Made by a program: the position numbers and the translations under genes. Below, piece by piece: positions 15,991-23,898 of a stretch of 38,488 nucleotides of DNA (position 1 is the first letter of the stretch; each line of letters starts with the position of its first letter). Under the pieces are notes generated by a model. That model had not been told where the DNA came from and made no database searches. It saw nothing but the letters and a program-made list of their open reading frames with translations. Source of the DNA: CAYJSJ01 sp964373065 (lineage in GTDB: Bacteria; Patescibacteriota; Gracilibacteria; Peribacterales; Peribacteraceae); assembly GCA_964373065.1 (NCBI GenBank), contig CAYJSJ010000010.1, forward strand, positions 1 to 38,488. Reading direction: 5' to 3'.

Positions 15991-18900
15991 TCACACCACC
16001 AAACTCACAAGCTTCCCCTCCACATAGATTTCCTTGCGGATAGTCGCTCTTTCGAGATGTTTTTTTACGTTAGGCACTTTCTTCGCCATCGCAATCACGT
16101 CCTTCTCGGAGGCATCGGCATCGACCGTGATCGTTCCTCGGAGCTTGCCGTTCACCTGCACGGCAATCGTACGAGTGGAGCTTTCGCAGAGTGATTCGTC
16201 GTACTCCGGCCACTTTTGATCGATCACGAAGCCTTTCCCGCCGAATCTCTCCCAGATCTCTTCTGCAAGGTGCGGAGCGAGCGGAGCGATGAGTTTTGCA
16301 AATACTGTCGCCGTCTTATTGCTTACCGCATCCTGTGTTTCCAGAAGATTGAGCAGCTCCATGAGTGCGGCAATGCAGGTATTGAAGTGCATGCGCTCAA
16401 TGTCCCCTGTGATTTTTTTGATTGTCCTATGCAGCGCCGATTCCACTTCTTTTGAGTCCTTTGCATCTTTTGAGTCCTTTGCGTCCTTTGCATCTTCCAC
16501 AAACATCTTCCACAATCTCTGCACAAAGCGATCAATCCCCTTGATCCCCGTATCGCTCCAGTCTCCGCCTTGCGTAAACGGCCCCATGAACATGAGGTAC
16601 ATCCGAAAGACATCACTGCCGTAGCGCTCCACGAAGGCATCCGGGGAAACAACGTTTCCTTTGCTTTTGCTCATCTTTGCTCCTTGATTGGTAATAAGAC
16701 CTTGATGAACTAATTTTTTGAACGGCTCTTCCGTTTTTACAAAGCCAAAGTCCTTTAGAGCCATCGACACAAATCTTGCGTAGATCAAGTGCATGCACGC
16801 GTGCTCCGGTCCGCCGATATACATAGCTACGGGCATCCATGTATTTTCGACGTTAGGATCGATGAATTGGGATGTGGGATTTGGGATGTGGGATTTGACC
16901 CCATACCCTTCGGTGGCTAGGTACATACATTGATAGAACGACGAGCAAACAAACGTATCCATGGTATCCACTTCGGGTGTCCAGCCCTTGCCAAATATTT
17001 TCTCTGTGCGGGCTCCAAGCTCTGCGCTCTGAGCGAGCGGTGCGGTGCCTTTGGGCTTGAAATCGACATCGCGCGGAAGCTCCCAAGGAAGATGCTCCTC
17101 GGGGATCGGGTGAGGATTGCCTGAGGGATCGTAGACTATGGGGATGGGCGCACCCCAATAGCGCTGGCGGGAGATACTCCAGTCGCGGAGCTTATAGTGA
17201 ATTGTTGCCTTTCCCTTCATCATTTTCTCTAACACATTCGTAATTCTTGATCGTCCTTCCACGATATCCATTCCTGTAAAATCATCAGATGCAATTATGG
17301 TTCCTTTCACGTTATATTTATCCACATCATCATAAACAAACGACTCGCCTCCATCATTTTGAATGCTTTGGACGATTGGAAAATCATATTTTTTTGCAAA
17401 ATCCATATCGCGCTGATCGTGAGCAGGTACACCCATCACAACACCCGTTCCATAACTCATGAGAACATAATCTGCGACCCACAGCGGTATCTTCTGACCT
17501 GTAAAAGGATGAATCAGGAACGCTCCGGTAGGTACTCCTGTTTTTGCTTTTCCTTCAGCTGTGCGCTCTATATCTGTCTTCCTCATCGCTTCCTCATTGT
17601 AGGCGAGCACTGCTTGATGATGTGATTCCGATACGATCTGATCCAATGCTGGATGCTCAGGTGCAATAACAGCAAACGTCACTCCATAAATAGTATCGAC
17701 AGTTGTCGTAAATGTATTAAGCAAAACTGGCATAGAAGACAAAATTCTTGCGTGGGAAGGAAGGCTGCCATGCTGAGGGTTATTCTGGATATACGTTAAC
17801 GTTTTAGAAAACTGTTGAGGAGATTCAATTTCTTCAAAATGAGTTTTTTCTCCCCAAAGACGGCCAGATTCCAATGGGAAATTTTTTTGAAATTCACGTG
17901 AAGACGCACCTTTCAATTTTTTTACAATGTCTTTCTCTAAATTTCTCCCCTGTTCAAAACTAAGAAGCAAATGTACATGATCAGGCATTGCGGCTGCCTC
18001 ATGAATGGCAATTGAATGCCTCTCGGCAACATCATCCAGAATTCGTAATAGATAGGCTGCTGCGTTTTCCTCATGAAAAACCTCCATCCTCTTGTGTGGC
18101 GTGAATGTAAGATGAACGCATCGAGGCGAATGAATTCGCCTTGTAAAACCGTCTGTTAGCCGGCGGTTTAAACCGCCGGCTAACGAATGCCCGCCCAGTT
18201 CGTCTGTTAGCCGGCGGTTTAAACCGCCGGCTAACGAATGCCCGCCCAGTTCGTCTGTTAGCCGGCGGTTTAAACCGCCGGCTAACGAATGCCCGCCCAG
18301 TTCGGGGGAATTTATTCCCCCGAACTGTCCAATGCATCCACGAGAGAGGCCATCAATCGCCCATGAAACATCGCATCCTTCGCTCTTTCCAATCCAGTTG
18401 CGTTGCATGGTTTTGGTTTTCTCGGGCCAATCGAGTTCGTCCAAGCCAGAAAGAAGACGCTCTGCATACTCGGTGATCTTCCAGTACCACTGTGTCATCG
18501 GTTTTTGAATCACCTCCGTACCGCAACGCTCGCACGTACCATCCTGCGCTTGCTCGTTGGCGAGTACGGTCTTGCAACTCCCGCACCAGTTCACATTACC
18601 ATCTTTTTTGTATGCCAAACCGTGCTTAAACATTTGCAAAAATAACCACTGCGTCCACCGGTAGTACTCGGGCTTGCTCGTATTCACCTTCTTACTCCAG
18701 TCGTACATGCAGCCTATGCGCTTAAGCTGCTTCGTCATGGTCGCGACGTTCTCGGTAATGGAATCATCGGGATGTACGCCGGTCTTGATGGCATAGTTCT
18801 CTGCAGGGAGCCCGAACGCATCGAACCCCATGGGGGTAAACACATCGTATCCGTTCATACGCTGGAAGCGAGCAAAGCTGTCTGCAGGGGCAAAGTTGTA

Positions 18901-19128
18901 CCAGTGACCGACGTGGAGCTTGTCCCCGCTCGGGTAGGGAAACATCACCATGCTCATGTATGGGTTCTTCGTTTTCTTCAAATCGATCTCATACGCGTTC
19001 GCGTCTTCCCACTTCTTTTGCCACTTGGCTTCGACCGATGAACTCTGGTAGGGGGTCACGAGGAAAGCGTACCGCAAATAAGCGCAAACGGCAGCAAATT
19101 TTTGCATGTCATGCGACATCGGGAGCAT
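15991..19128 (-). CDS. leuS: Leucyl-tRNA synthetase with in-frame transposase insertion
   Basis: A class Ia synthetase that charges tRNA-Leu, predicted 1045 residues where about 840 would be expected. HIGH is H72-VGH-75 after FPYPSGDKL, and KMSKS is GAKMSKSKGN (near residue 816). WIGKSEGCDVSWAIDG (ending at residue 260) and LLNTFTTTVDTIYGVTF (from 469) are adjacent in ordinary LeuRS, where the second opens the CP1 editing domain; here they are separated by about 206 residues encoded by palindromic repeats and a Y1 transposase domain. The usual TTRPDT/TTRVDT reads TTTVDT. Two shorter repeat-coded insertions follow: SHIPNPTSQF near residue 746 and KDAKDSKDAKDSK near 880. The editing-site GTGVVMGVPAHDQRD is intact. 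The start is unsettled: ATG at 19128, or GTG at 19059 just before TPYQSSSVEAKWQKKW. Confidence 0.92.
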   Translation of the reverse strand: MLPMSHDMQKFAAVCAYLRYAFLVTPYQSSSVEAKWQKKWEDANAYEIDLKKTKNPYMSMVMFPYPSGDKLHVGHWYNFAPADSFARFQRMNGYDVFTPMGFDAFGLPAENYAIKTGVHPDDSITENVATMTKQLKRIGCMYDWSKKVNTSKPEYYRWTQWLFLQMFKHGLAYKKDGNVNWCGSCKTVLANEQAQDGTCERCGTEVIQKPMTQWYWKITEYAERLLSGLDELDWPEKTKTMQRNWIGKSEGCDVSWAIDGLSRGCIGQFGGINSPELGGHSLAGGLNRRLTDELGGHSLAGGLNRRLTDELGGHSLAGGLNRRLTDGFTRRIHSPRCVHLTFTPHKRMEVFHEENAAAYLLRILDDVAERHSIAIHEAAAMPDHVHLLLSFEQGRNLEKDIVKKLKGASSREFQKNFPLESGRLWGEKTHFEEIESPQQFSKTLTYIQNNPQHGSLPSHARILSSMPVLLNTFTTTVDTIYGVTFAVIAPEHPALDQIVSESHHQAVLAYNEEAMRKTDIERTAEGKAKTGVPTGAFLIHPFTGQKIPLWVADYVLMSYGTGVVMGVPAHDQRDMDFAKKYDFPIVQSIQNDGGESFVYDDVDKYNVKGTIIASDDFTGMDIVEGRSRITNVLEKMMKGKATIHYKLRDWSISRQRYWGAPIPIVYDPSGNPHPIPEEHLPWELPRDVDFKPKGTAPLAQSAELGARTEKIFGKGWTPEVDTMDTFVCSSFYQCMYLATEGYGVKSHIPNPTSQFIDPNVENTWMPVAMYIGGPEHACMHLIYARFVSMALKDFGFVKTEEPFKKLVHQGLITNQGAKMSKSKGNVVSPDAFVERYGSDVFRMYLMFMGPFTQGGDWSDTGIKGIDRFVQRLWKMFVEDAKDAKDSKDAKDSKEVESALHRTIKKITGDIERMHFNTCIAALMELLNLLETQDAVSNKTATVFAKLIAPLAPHLAEEIWERFGGKGFVIDQKWPEYDESLCESSTRTIAVQVNGKLRGTITVDADASEKDVIAMAKKVPNVKKHLERATIRKEIYVEGKLVSLVV
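16449..16493. repeat. Nine-base tandem repeats coding KDA/KDS in leuS
   Basis: Five 9-base units on the plus strand (CTTTTGAGT, CCTTTGCAT, CTTTTGAGT, CCTTTGCGT, CCTTTGCAT). The period of three codons yields the alternating tripeptides KDA and KDS, a charged linker after the anticodon-binding domain entry. Confidence 0.8.
16864..16898. repeat. Five heptanucleotide repeats inside leuS
   Basis: GAATTGG, GATGTGG, GATTTGG, GATGTGG, GATTTGA in tandem. On the minus strand they encode roughly SHIPNPTSQFI just before the conserved IDPNVENTWMPV. A heptad shifts frame every unit, yet the gene stays open. Confidence 0.75.
18124..18141. repeat. Hairpin between the repeat array and the transposase domain
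   Basis: AGGCGAAT-GA-ATTCGCCT, 8-bp perfect arms with a 2-base loop. It closes the palindrome cluster on the transposase side. Confidence 0.75.
18151..18303. repeat. Three exact 51-bp tandem repeats, each with a 30-bp perfect palindrome
   Basis: Units 18151-18201, 18202-18252 and 18253-18303 are identical. Each holds a perfect 30-bp palindrome (18155-18184, 18206-18235, 18257-18286) with half-site GTTAGCCGGCGGTTT. The unit is 17 codons, so copy number can change without a frameshift; each encodes ELGGHSLAGGLNRRLTD in LeuRS. They resemble REP/BIME units, the substrates of RAYT transposases. Confidence 0.95.
18298..18327. repeat. 30-nt palindrome at the outer edge of the element
   Basis: Arms CAGTTCGGGGGAAT and ATTCCCCCGAACTG (14 bp, perfect) around TT. 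A different sequence from the 51-bp units but the same total length. Marks the probable left end of the insertion. Confidence 0.85.
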
Positions 19129-19134
19129 TCCCTA

Positions 19135-19163
19135 TTGCCGGAACAGAAGAGTTTTGTTAGTAT
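19135..19163 (+). promoter_or_regulatory. Candidate promoter of the 534-residue gene
   Basis: TTGCCG (19135-19140), a 17-base spacer and TAGTAT (19158-19163), 25 bases before the ATG at 19189. It overlaps the 5' end of the divergent leuS. Confidence 0.4.
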
Positions 19164-19188
19164 TCATCTCTGGTTTTTGCTCTTGCGT

Positions 19189-20790
19189 ATGCCTAAAGAA
19201 CCTACTACCGACCGCTGGAGAGGAAACGGTAATACCGATGGGCTTTGCATCACCATTGCGGTCCACAAAGCCGGAACAATGGTCACGGGCACTGCGGCAG
19301 AAGTGCTTGGAGGCGACCCAAGGCTCGTGCAGGGGGATGCCGTTACGAGAGATGACCTTCCGGAAAATACCACTCTGGAAATCGAAAAAGGCAAAGCGGT
19401 ATCTGTGACTGCGGTTACGCTGCAGATGAGAAACGGCATGCTTCATATCCTTGCCGCAGCGGATGGAAAGAAACACATCATGCTTCCTGCATACATAAAA
19501 CCCACCGACATGCCACAAGTAGAGCTGCCTCAAAGTGAATCGATGCACCCTGTAGGCACTTCTCCGCTTGCCGTCAGAGTTGCTGCAACAGGAAGGGTAT
19601 CCTTGCCGGATAGATCTGACCTGCTGCTTGCAATGCACGACAATGAAACGGGGCTTATGCGTAACCTCATGAGCGGGAAACGTGTGACGATTCGGCTGCC
19701 TTTAGAATCCTACGTTCGATTGTACGACAGAGATCGTCAACCCGCAGAAAAACTCGCTGTAACAACAGTGACACTGCAGAAACTTGGTAAGCACACGTAC
19801 CTCATAGAATGCACAAACGAACACCGACGCTGCGAAGTACCACATGCTCCAGAGCTGAAAAAAGCCCTTATGGCAGCCGAAAGGGAAGAGAGCGATGCGA
19901 AAGAAACGAAAAAAGAACAACCGAAAGCGACGCACTTTGAGGCAACTATACAAGTAGACCGATCAGTGGAGACGGAGCTCAGAACTCTTCTAAAGAACAT
20001 TGCCTCCTTCGCGGAGCGCGCACGAGAATCGGCAGCGCCGGAAAGCCGCGCGAAGGGTGCAGAGCAGAAAAAACACTGGTCAGCGCTTCTTCTGCAACTC
20101 ATACAGAGACTCGAAAGCGAATACCGTGAACGTCATAAAGAAGACGAACGAATGATACCACAAGCAAAGCCTTGGCGTACTCTGCTACAGCCCAAGCGCT
20201 ACGATGCCCCCGTTGATCCGCATCACCCGACCGTTTGTGCGTCTGTGTTGCTCTCCATTCTGGAAACAGGAACACTGGGGCCAAGCTCCGTTCCCTCGAG
20301 TATCCGCGACGAAGTACGCACATTCGTTAAGCGCGTTTCTGAGCGCCTCCCGATAGGCGGCGAAAAGGGCACACCCTACGCGCAAACGCCGACGAAGCCT
20401 ACCGGTGCATTCGCCACGTATCTCCTTGGAAGGTACGAGTTTGAACATGCAGCGGAAGACGCGAAGTCTTCGGCCGTCTCCGGGAGGGAGCGTAGTGTGA
20501 AAGCGGGGCTTCAGAAGCTCACCAATGAGAGTGGGAACAGGCTTATTATGCAGGGCGGATTTAACGAGGTTCTCGAGACAATCGAGAAGTACTCCGCAAA
20601 ACCTCCCAAACAAAACCCCGGTGAAGACGACGCAAAGATTATCGACCACGACACCATCGGAAAAAAAGCCATCGATGCCATTCGTTCATCACCATTGTAT
20701 GAAGAAGCATCGAAGCATGAGAAAGAGAATATAGAAAACAAACTGCGGGTAGCAGAAGCTCGTGTAAAACGAAGGGGGAAAGTGCAATGA
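19189..20790 (+). CDS. Unknown 534-residue cytosolic protein upstream of der
   Basis: No family recognised. The N-terminal 215 residues contain two similar beta-rich segments: TLEIEKGKAVSVTAVTLQMR...GMLHILAAADGKKHIMLP and RLPLESYVRLYDRDRQPAEK...VTTVTLQKLGKHTYLIECT, suggesting an internal duplication of a small beta barrel. The central and C-terminal parts are helical and highly charged (KKALMAAEREESDAKETKKE, KEDERMIPQAKPW), ending KRRGKVQ. No signal peptide or membrane segment. The ATG at 19189 is used because upstream codons overlap the leuS start region. Its stop overlaps the start of der (ATGA), so the two are likely cotranslated; a ribosome-related role is possible but only inferred from that. 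Confidence 0.6.
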   Translation: MPKEPTTDRWRGNGNTDGLCITIAVHKAGTMVTGTAAEVLGGDPRLVQGDAVTRDDLPENTTLEIEKGKAVSVTAVTLQMRNGMLHILAAADGKKHIMLPAYIKPTDMPQVELPQSESMHPVGTSPLAVRVAATGRVSLPDRSDLLLAMHDNETGLMRNLMSGKRVTIRLPLESYVRLYDRDRQPAEKLAVTTVTLQKLGKHTYLIECTNEHRRCEVPHAPELKKALMAAEREESDAKETKKEQPKATHFEATIQVDRSVETELRTLLKNIASFAERARESAAPESRAKGAEQKKHWSALLLQLIQRLESEYRERHKEDERMIPQAKPWRTLLQPKRYDAPVDPHHPTVCASVLLSILETGTLGPSSVPSSIRDEVRTFVKRVSERLPIGGEKGTPYAQTPTKPTGAFATYLLGRYEFEHAAEDAKSSAVSGRERSVKAGLQKLTNESGNRLIMQGGFNEVLETIEKYSAKPPKQNPGEDDAKIIDHDTIGKKAIDAIRSSPLYEEASKHEKENIENKLRVAEARVKRRGKVQ

Positions 20791-22154
20791 ATACAAGAAT
20801 GTGCTGTATTCTTTCTCGCGTGAAGATTCCCACAGTCGCCATCATCGGGCGTCCGAATACCGGCAAATCGACGCTCCTGAATGCGCTCGTTGGACGCAGA
20901 AAAGCCATCGTGAGCGAAACGGCAGGCACCACGCGCGACCAAGTTGCCGTACGCATGAGCGGAGAGGACATCGACTACCTCCTCATCGATACCGGAGGGA
21001 TGGGTGGCGGCACCGAAGACAAGGATCTGGAAGATGACGTGCAGAAACAATCTGTACTCGCACTCGAGCATGCCGATGTGATCCTCTTTACAGTCAACAG
21101 CCGTGAAGAATTGACATCAAGTGATTTTGCAATCGCGGATATTCTCCGCAAGCAGAAGAAAGCGCACGTTCCGGTGATACTCATTGCGACCAAGTGTGAC
21201 GACCCTGCAACTATAGATGAAGTGATTCCTCCCCTCTACGCACTGCGCGCCGGGGAAGAAATACTTCCGGTGAGTGCCATTCATCGAACGGGGATTTTGG
21301 AACTGAAATCTCGCATAGAGCAGGCACTGAGGGCGCTCGGCTTTGCGAGGGTGAAACGTTCCGAAGACCTGCCGCCGCGCATCGCCATTATCGGTAAACC
21401 CAATGTGGGCAAGAGTTCACTCATCAATGCGTTCATGTCCGAGACGCAGCGCAGTATGTCTCCCCTGCTTGTTTCAGACATCCCCGGCACCACACGGGAC
21501 GCGACGGATACCGTCATACGCTACCACGATGCGGATTACAACTTCACGGACACCGCAGGAATCAAGCGCAGGAAAGATACGAAGACCGACGTGGAACTCT
21601 ATGCAAACTTCCGCAGCGTGCAAGAGGTACAGGAGTGCGACATCGCCGTCCTCGTACTCGATGCGGGCGAGCCACTGAGCAGACAGGACAAGCGCATAGC
21701 AGGCATGGCCGCAGAGGAAGGCAAAGGGCTTATCATTTTGGTAAATAAGATCGATGCCGTACGCAAGGAGGAGCGAGACATGCGGCTTTTAGAAATAACG
21801 CATCAGTTGCAGTTTTGCAGATTCGCTCCGGTGCTGCCGGTTTCCGCCAAAACACGTGAGGGACTTTTGAAGATGTTCGACATGATCGCTTTGGTGCAAC
21901 GAAGCCGCACAAGGAGAATCCCCACAGGCGATCTTATGGCGTGGTACAAACGCGCAGTCTACGGCAAACCGATGAGCAGCCTTGCGAAATCCAAACTGAT
22001 TCTGCAAGCGGAGGAACTGCCGCCGACGTTTGTCATCTTCGTGAAAAATCCAAAGTCCGTGCAGATCTCGCAACTGAGGTACCTGGATGGAAACCTGCGC
22101 AAAACATTCGGGTTCGAAGGAACGCCGGTACGGTGGATAACGAAGGTAGGGTGA
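20787..22154 (+). CDS. der: Ribosome assembly GTPase Der (EngA)
   Basis: A 455-residue tandem GTPase for 50S subunit maturation. The first G domain has GRPNTGKSTLLNALVGR (G1), TAGTTRD (G2), DTGGMGGG (G3) and TKCDDP in place of the usual N-K-x-D (G4). The second has GKPNVGKSSLINAF, PGTTRDATD, DTAGIKRR and NKIDA. The C-terminal KH-like domain (PPTFVIFVKNPKSVQISQLR then YLDGNLRKTFGFEGTPVR) is present. The start ATG at 20787 overlaps the previous stop by four bases. A GTG at 20820, directly before KIPTVAIIG, is an alternative that would match the family's N-terminus better. Confidence 0.93.
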   Translation: MNTRMCCILSRVKIPTVAIIGRPNTGKSTLLNALVGRRKAIVSETAGTTRDQVAVRMSGEDIDYLLIDTGGMGGGTEDKDLEDDVQKQSVLALEHADVILFTVNSREELTSSDFAIADILRKQKKAHVPVILIATKCDDPATIDEVIPPLYALRAGEEILPVSAIHRTGILELKSRIEQALRALGFARVKRSEDLPPRIAIIGKPNVGKSSLINAFMSETQRSMSPLLVSDIPGTTRDATDTVIRYHDADYNFTDTAGIKRRKDTKTDVELYANFRSVQEVQECDIAVLVLDAGEPLSRQDKRIAGMAAEEGKGLIILVNKIDAVRKEERDMRLLEITHQLQFCRFAPVLPVSAKTREGLLKMFDMIALVQRSRTRRIPTGDLMAWYKRAVYGKPMSSLAKSKLILQAEELPPTFVIFVKNPKSVQISQLRYLDGNLRKTFGFEGTPVRWITKVG

Positions 22155-22159
22155 AGTCT

Positions 22160-22804
22160 TCACCCCCCTGCCCTCGGATCCTGGCACCACCAGTCGCCAC
22201 GCCGGCAGGTATGCTTATCGATCACGCGCCCGTCTTCGTGAACGGGGAGCGGGTACGCCTGTATCGCGACTTCCAGCTTGTCGAGTAGTTTCGCAGGATC
22301 TGGATCAAAGACCATGTTCGGTGCGAGCTTACGCATGCACAGATCTTCCACAATGTGAGGAATGGAATCGCTGATGCCGCCCGTACCCGTAAGAATGCCG
22401 ATTGGCCGACCTTCCTCGTACGCGATGGTGAATTCATTCAAAGAACCGATACCGCCGGCGATGATAACGATGCCGTCGCTGCTACGGATATTGATGATGT
22501 CACGCTCCATGAAACCCTGCCCCGTATACACGATGAAATCGTTGTCATGGGGAGAGGAGTATTCATGCTCGTGCTCCTGCTCAGAAAATGCCGGAGAAAT
22601 ACCGACCGTAAATCCACCGGACTCCTTTGCACCCATGAGTGCATCGTGCGGAAGACCCGGACACGCTCCATTGATGAAGATGTGCCCGCGCTTCGCAATC
22701 TGCCTCCCAAGCTCCCGCGAGACCGTGCGTGCGTGCTCGCTTTCGACCTGCGGTCCGCTCGCAGAGCCCATGACGCCGATTTTTACTCTGTGATTTTTTG
22801 CCAT
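22160..22804 (-). CDS. LOG-family (SLOG) nucleotide-binding protein
   Basis: A 214-residue Rossmann-like protein of the TIGR00725/LOG group. VKIGVMGSASGP opens the fold; HIFINGACPGLPHDALMGAK and GGIGSLNEFTIAYEEGRPIGIL correspond to the family's P-G-G-x-G-T-x-x-E region, here GGIGSLNE. LOG enzymes cleave nucleoside monophosphates to free base and ribose phosphate, but many bacterial members lack a proven activity. The C-terminus has an unusual Cys/Trp tail (HTCRRGDWWCQDP). The ATG at 22804 is chosen because TACACT (22814-22819, minus strand) ends 9 bases upstream and the fold begins there. Convergent with der, 5 bases apart. Confidence 0.75.
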   Translation of the reverse strand: MAKNHRVKIGVMGSASGPQVESEHARTVSRELGRQIAKRGHIFINGACPGLPHDALMGAKESGGFTVGISPAFSEQEHEHEYSSPHDNDFIVYTGQGFMERDIINIRSSDGIVIIAGGIGSLNEFTIAYEEGRPIGILTGTGGISDSIPHIVEDLCMRKLAPNMVFDPDPAKLLDKLEVAIQAYPLPVHEDGRVIDKHTCRRGDWWCQDPRAGG

Positions 22805-22838
22805 TGCGCGTTCAGTGTAGAGTGTGTGTGTCTGGGAG

Positions 22839-23861
22839 TCACTTTTTTTTTGCCCCTCCTCCAAGGTACATATACCGCTTCATGTTGTGTTCCTCATTGG
22901 TGCGCGAATAGTGAATATTGCCTTCCTTGTCGTGGAGATAGTACCAATAGGGAGAATCCTTGGGGTAGAGCACCGCTTCGAAACTCTTTTTGCCGGCATT
23001 GGCGATGGGGCCGGGGGTCAGACCCTTAAATTTCCGAAGATTATAGGGTGAATTAACGTTAAGATCGCCTGCAGTTATTTCTTCCGAAGGCTTACCGACG
23101 ATATAGCGAACCGCCGCATCGATCCCGAGCCCCCATCCTGCGTCATACCGCTTCCAGAGAATATCGGCGACGATCGGCCGCTCGTCACCCTCGAGCGTCT
23201 CCTCTTCTACGAAGGACGCCATGATCGTTGCCTCGTGCAGTGAGTAGCCGGAACTGGCTATAATTCCTTCGTACGGTTCAATGATCGAAGCACGGAAGTT
23301 TCCGAGCATGCGCTCCAGAAAAAATTTCGGCACAAACTCATTAACCGAAACAAAGTACGTATCGGGGTAGAGATATCCCTCCAGTCTCCCGCCGCGCTTT
23401 GCCTGGCCTTCACCGCTCGGAAGAAATGTAAAGGTGGAGAAATCACATGTATTGGAACAATCAACTATCTCCCCGCGTTCCATGAGCTCTGCCTCGGCGA
23501 GGAGCATGTCGATATCCTCTACGGTAAACCCCTCCGGAATCGTCACCGCCATTTCTTCCGCTTTCCCCGTTTGGAGCATTTGGATGATTTGATCAACCGA
23601 ATGCGACTTCTGGAACAGAAACACTCCCGCCTGCAACGCACCTTCAAGCCCCTTACTTTTGACGGAGATGCGAAACGCCAGCGGTGAACGAATGAGATCC
23701 TTTTGCAAAAGCTCGTCTGCAATCATTGTCGTCGTCCAACCGGATGCTATGGTCACCCTCACACGGTCTAAAGAAGCTGGGTTGACGGGGCGGAGCGAGA
23801 GCGCATACCAGCCGTAACCGGCAATGATCGAAAGGGTGAGCAGTATGAAAATCTTTTTCAT
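22839..23861 (-). CDS. mltG: Endolytic murein transglycosylase MltG
   Basis: A 340-residue inner-membrane enzyme that cuts nascent peptidoglycan and sets glycan strand length. A single N-terminal membrane anchor (MKKIFILLTLSIIAGYGWYA) is followed by a LysM-like region (RVRVTIASGWTTTMIADELL) and the YceG domain: RLEGYLYPDTYFV, the catalytic-glutamate segment ATIMASFVEEETL and the signature SPYNLRKFKGLTPGPIANAG. The C-terminus YYLHDKEGNIHYSRTNEEH is also typical. The ATG at 23861 starts right at the anchor. Between ebfC (37 bases upstream) and the LOG gene (34 bases downstream), probably one transcription unit. Confidence 0.92.
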   Translation of the reverse strand: MKKIFILLTLSIIAGYGWYALSLRPVNPASLDRVRVTIASGWTTTMIADELLQKDLIRSPLAFRISVKSKGLEGALQAGVFLFQKSHSVDQIIQMLQTGKAEEMAVTIPEGFTVEDIDMLLAEAELMERGEIVDCSNTCDFSTFTFLPSGEGQAKRGGRLEGYLYPDTYFVSVNEFVPKFFLERMLGNFRASIIEPYEGIIASSGYSLHEATIMASFVEEETLEGDERPIVADILWKRYDAGWGLGIDAAVRYIVGKPSEEITAGDLNVNSPYNLRKFKGLTPGPIANAGKKSFEAVLYPKDSPYWYYLHDKEGNIHYSRTNEEHNMKRYMYLGGGAKKK

Positions 23862-23898
23862 AATGTGTAAGAAAAGCAAATGAAGAGCACTCGTATTT

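Larger units (their letters stand above)
17731..18348 (-). mobile_element. RAYT/IS200-like element (palindromes plus Y1 transposase domain) inside leuS
   Basis: The insert covers leuS residues about 261-466. Its 5' side is a cluster of palindromes (18124-18327). Its 3' side encodes a Y1 (HUH) transposase of the REP-associated type: strand VHLTFTPHK, helix NAAAYLLRILDDVAERHSI, the HxH motif in MPDHVHLLLSF (H384 and H386), basic helix KDIVKKLKGASSREF, RLWGEKTHFEEI, and the catalytic tyrosine in LTYIQNNP (Y446). All core motifs are present. Between the palindromes and the first strand there is no in-frame ATG, GTG or TTG (GFTRRIHSPRCVHLTF), and the nearest ATG (18121) is in another frame, so the transposase seems expressible only as part of LeuRS. 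No hairpin is evident at the 3' end. Boundaries are set by comparison with general LeuRS structure and may be off by several residues. Confidence 0.85.

Noticed and set aside
18151..18303. The three 51-bp units as a CRISPR array
   Set aside because: There are no unique spacers; the units are wholly identical and palindromic, and no cas genes are present.
18071..18337. 88-residue minus-strand frame with repeats of TGRAFVSRRFKPPANRR
   Set aside because: It is the 51-bp palindromic array read in another frame; the LeuRS frame continues through it into the transposase domain.
17731..18348. The LeuRS insertion as an intein
   Set aside because: No Cys/Ser at the first position, no terminal His-Asn or Hint motifs; the domain is a Y1 transposase, not a homing endonuclease.
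22149..22165. Palindrome GGGTGAAGTCTTCACCC at the der stop
   Set aside because: Loop is too small and no T-run follows; left out as a terminator.
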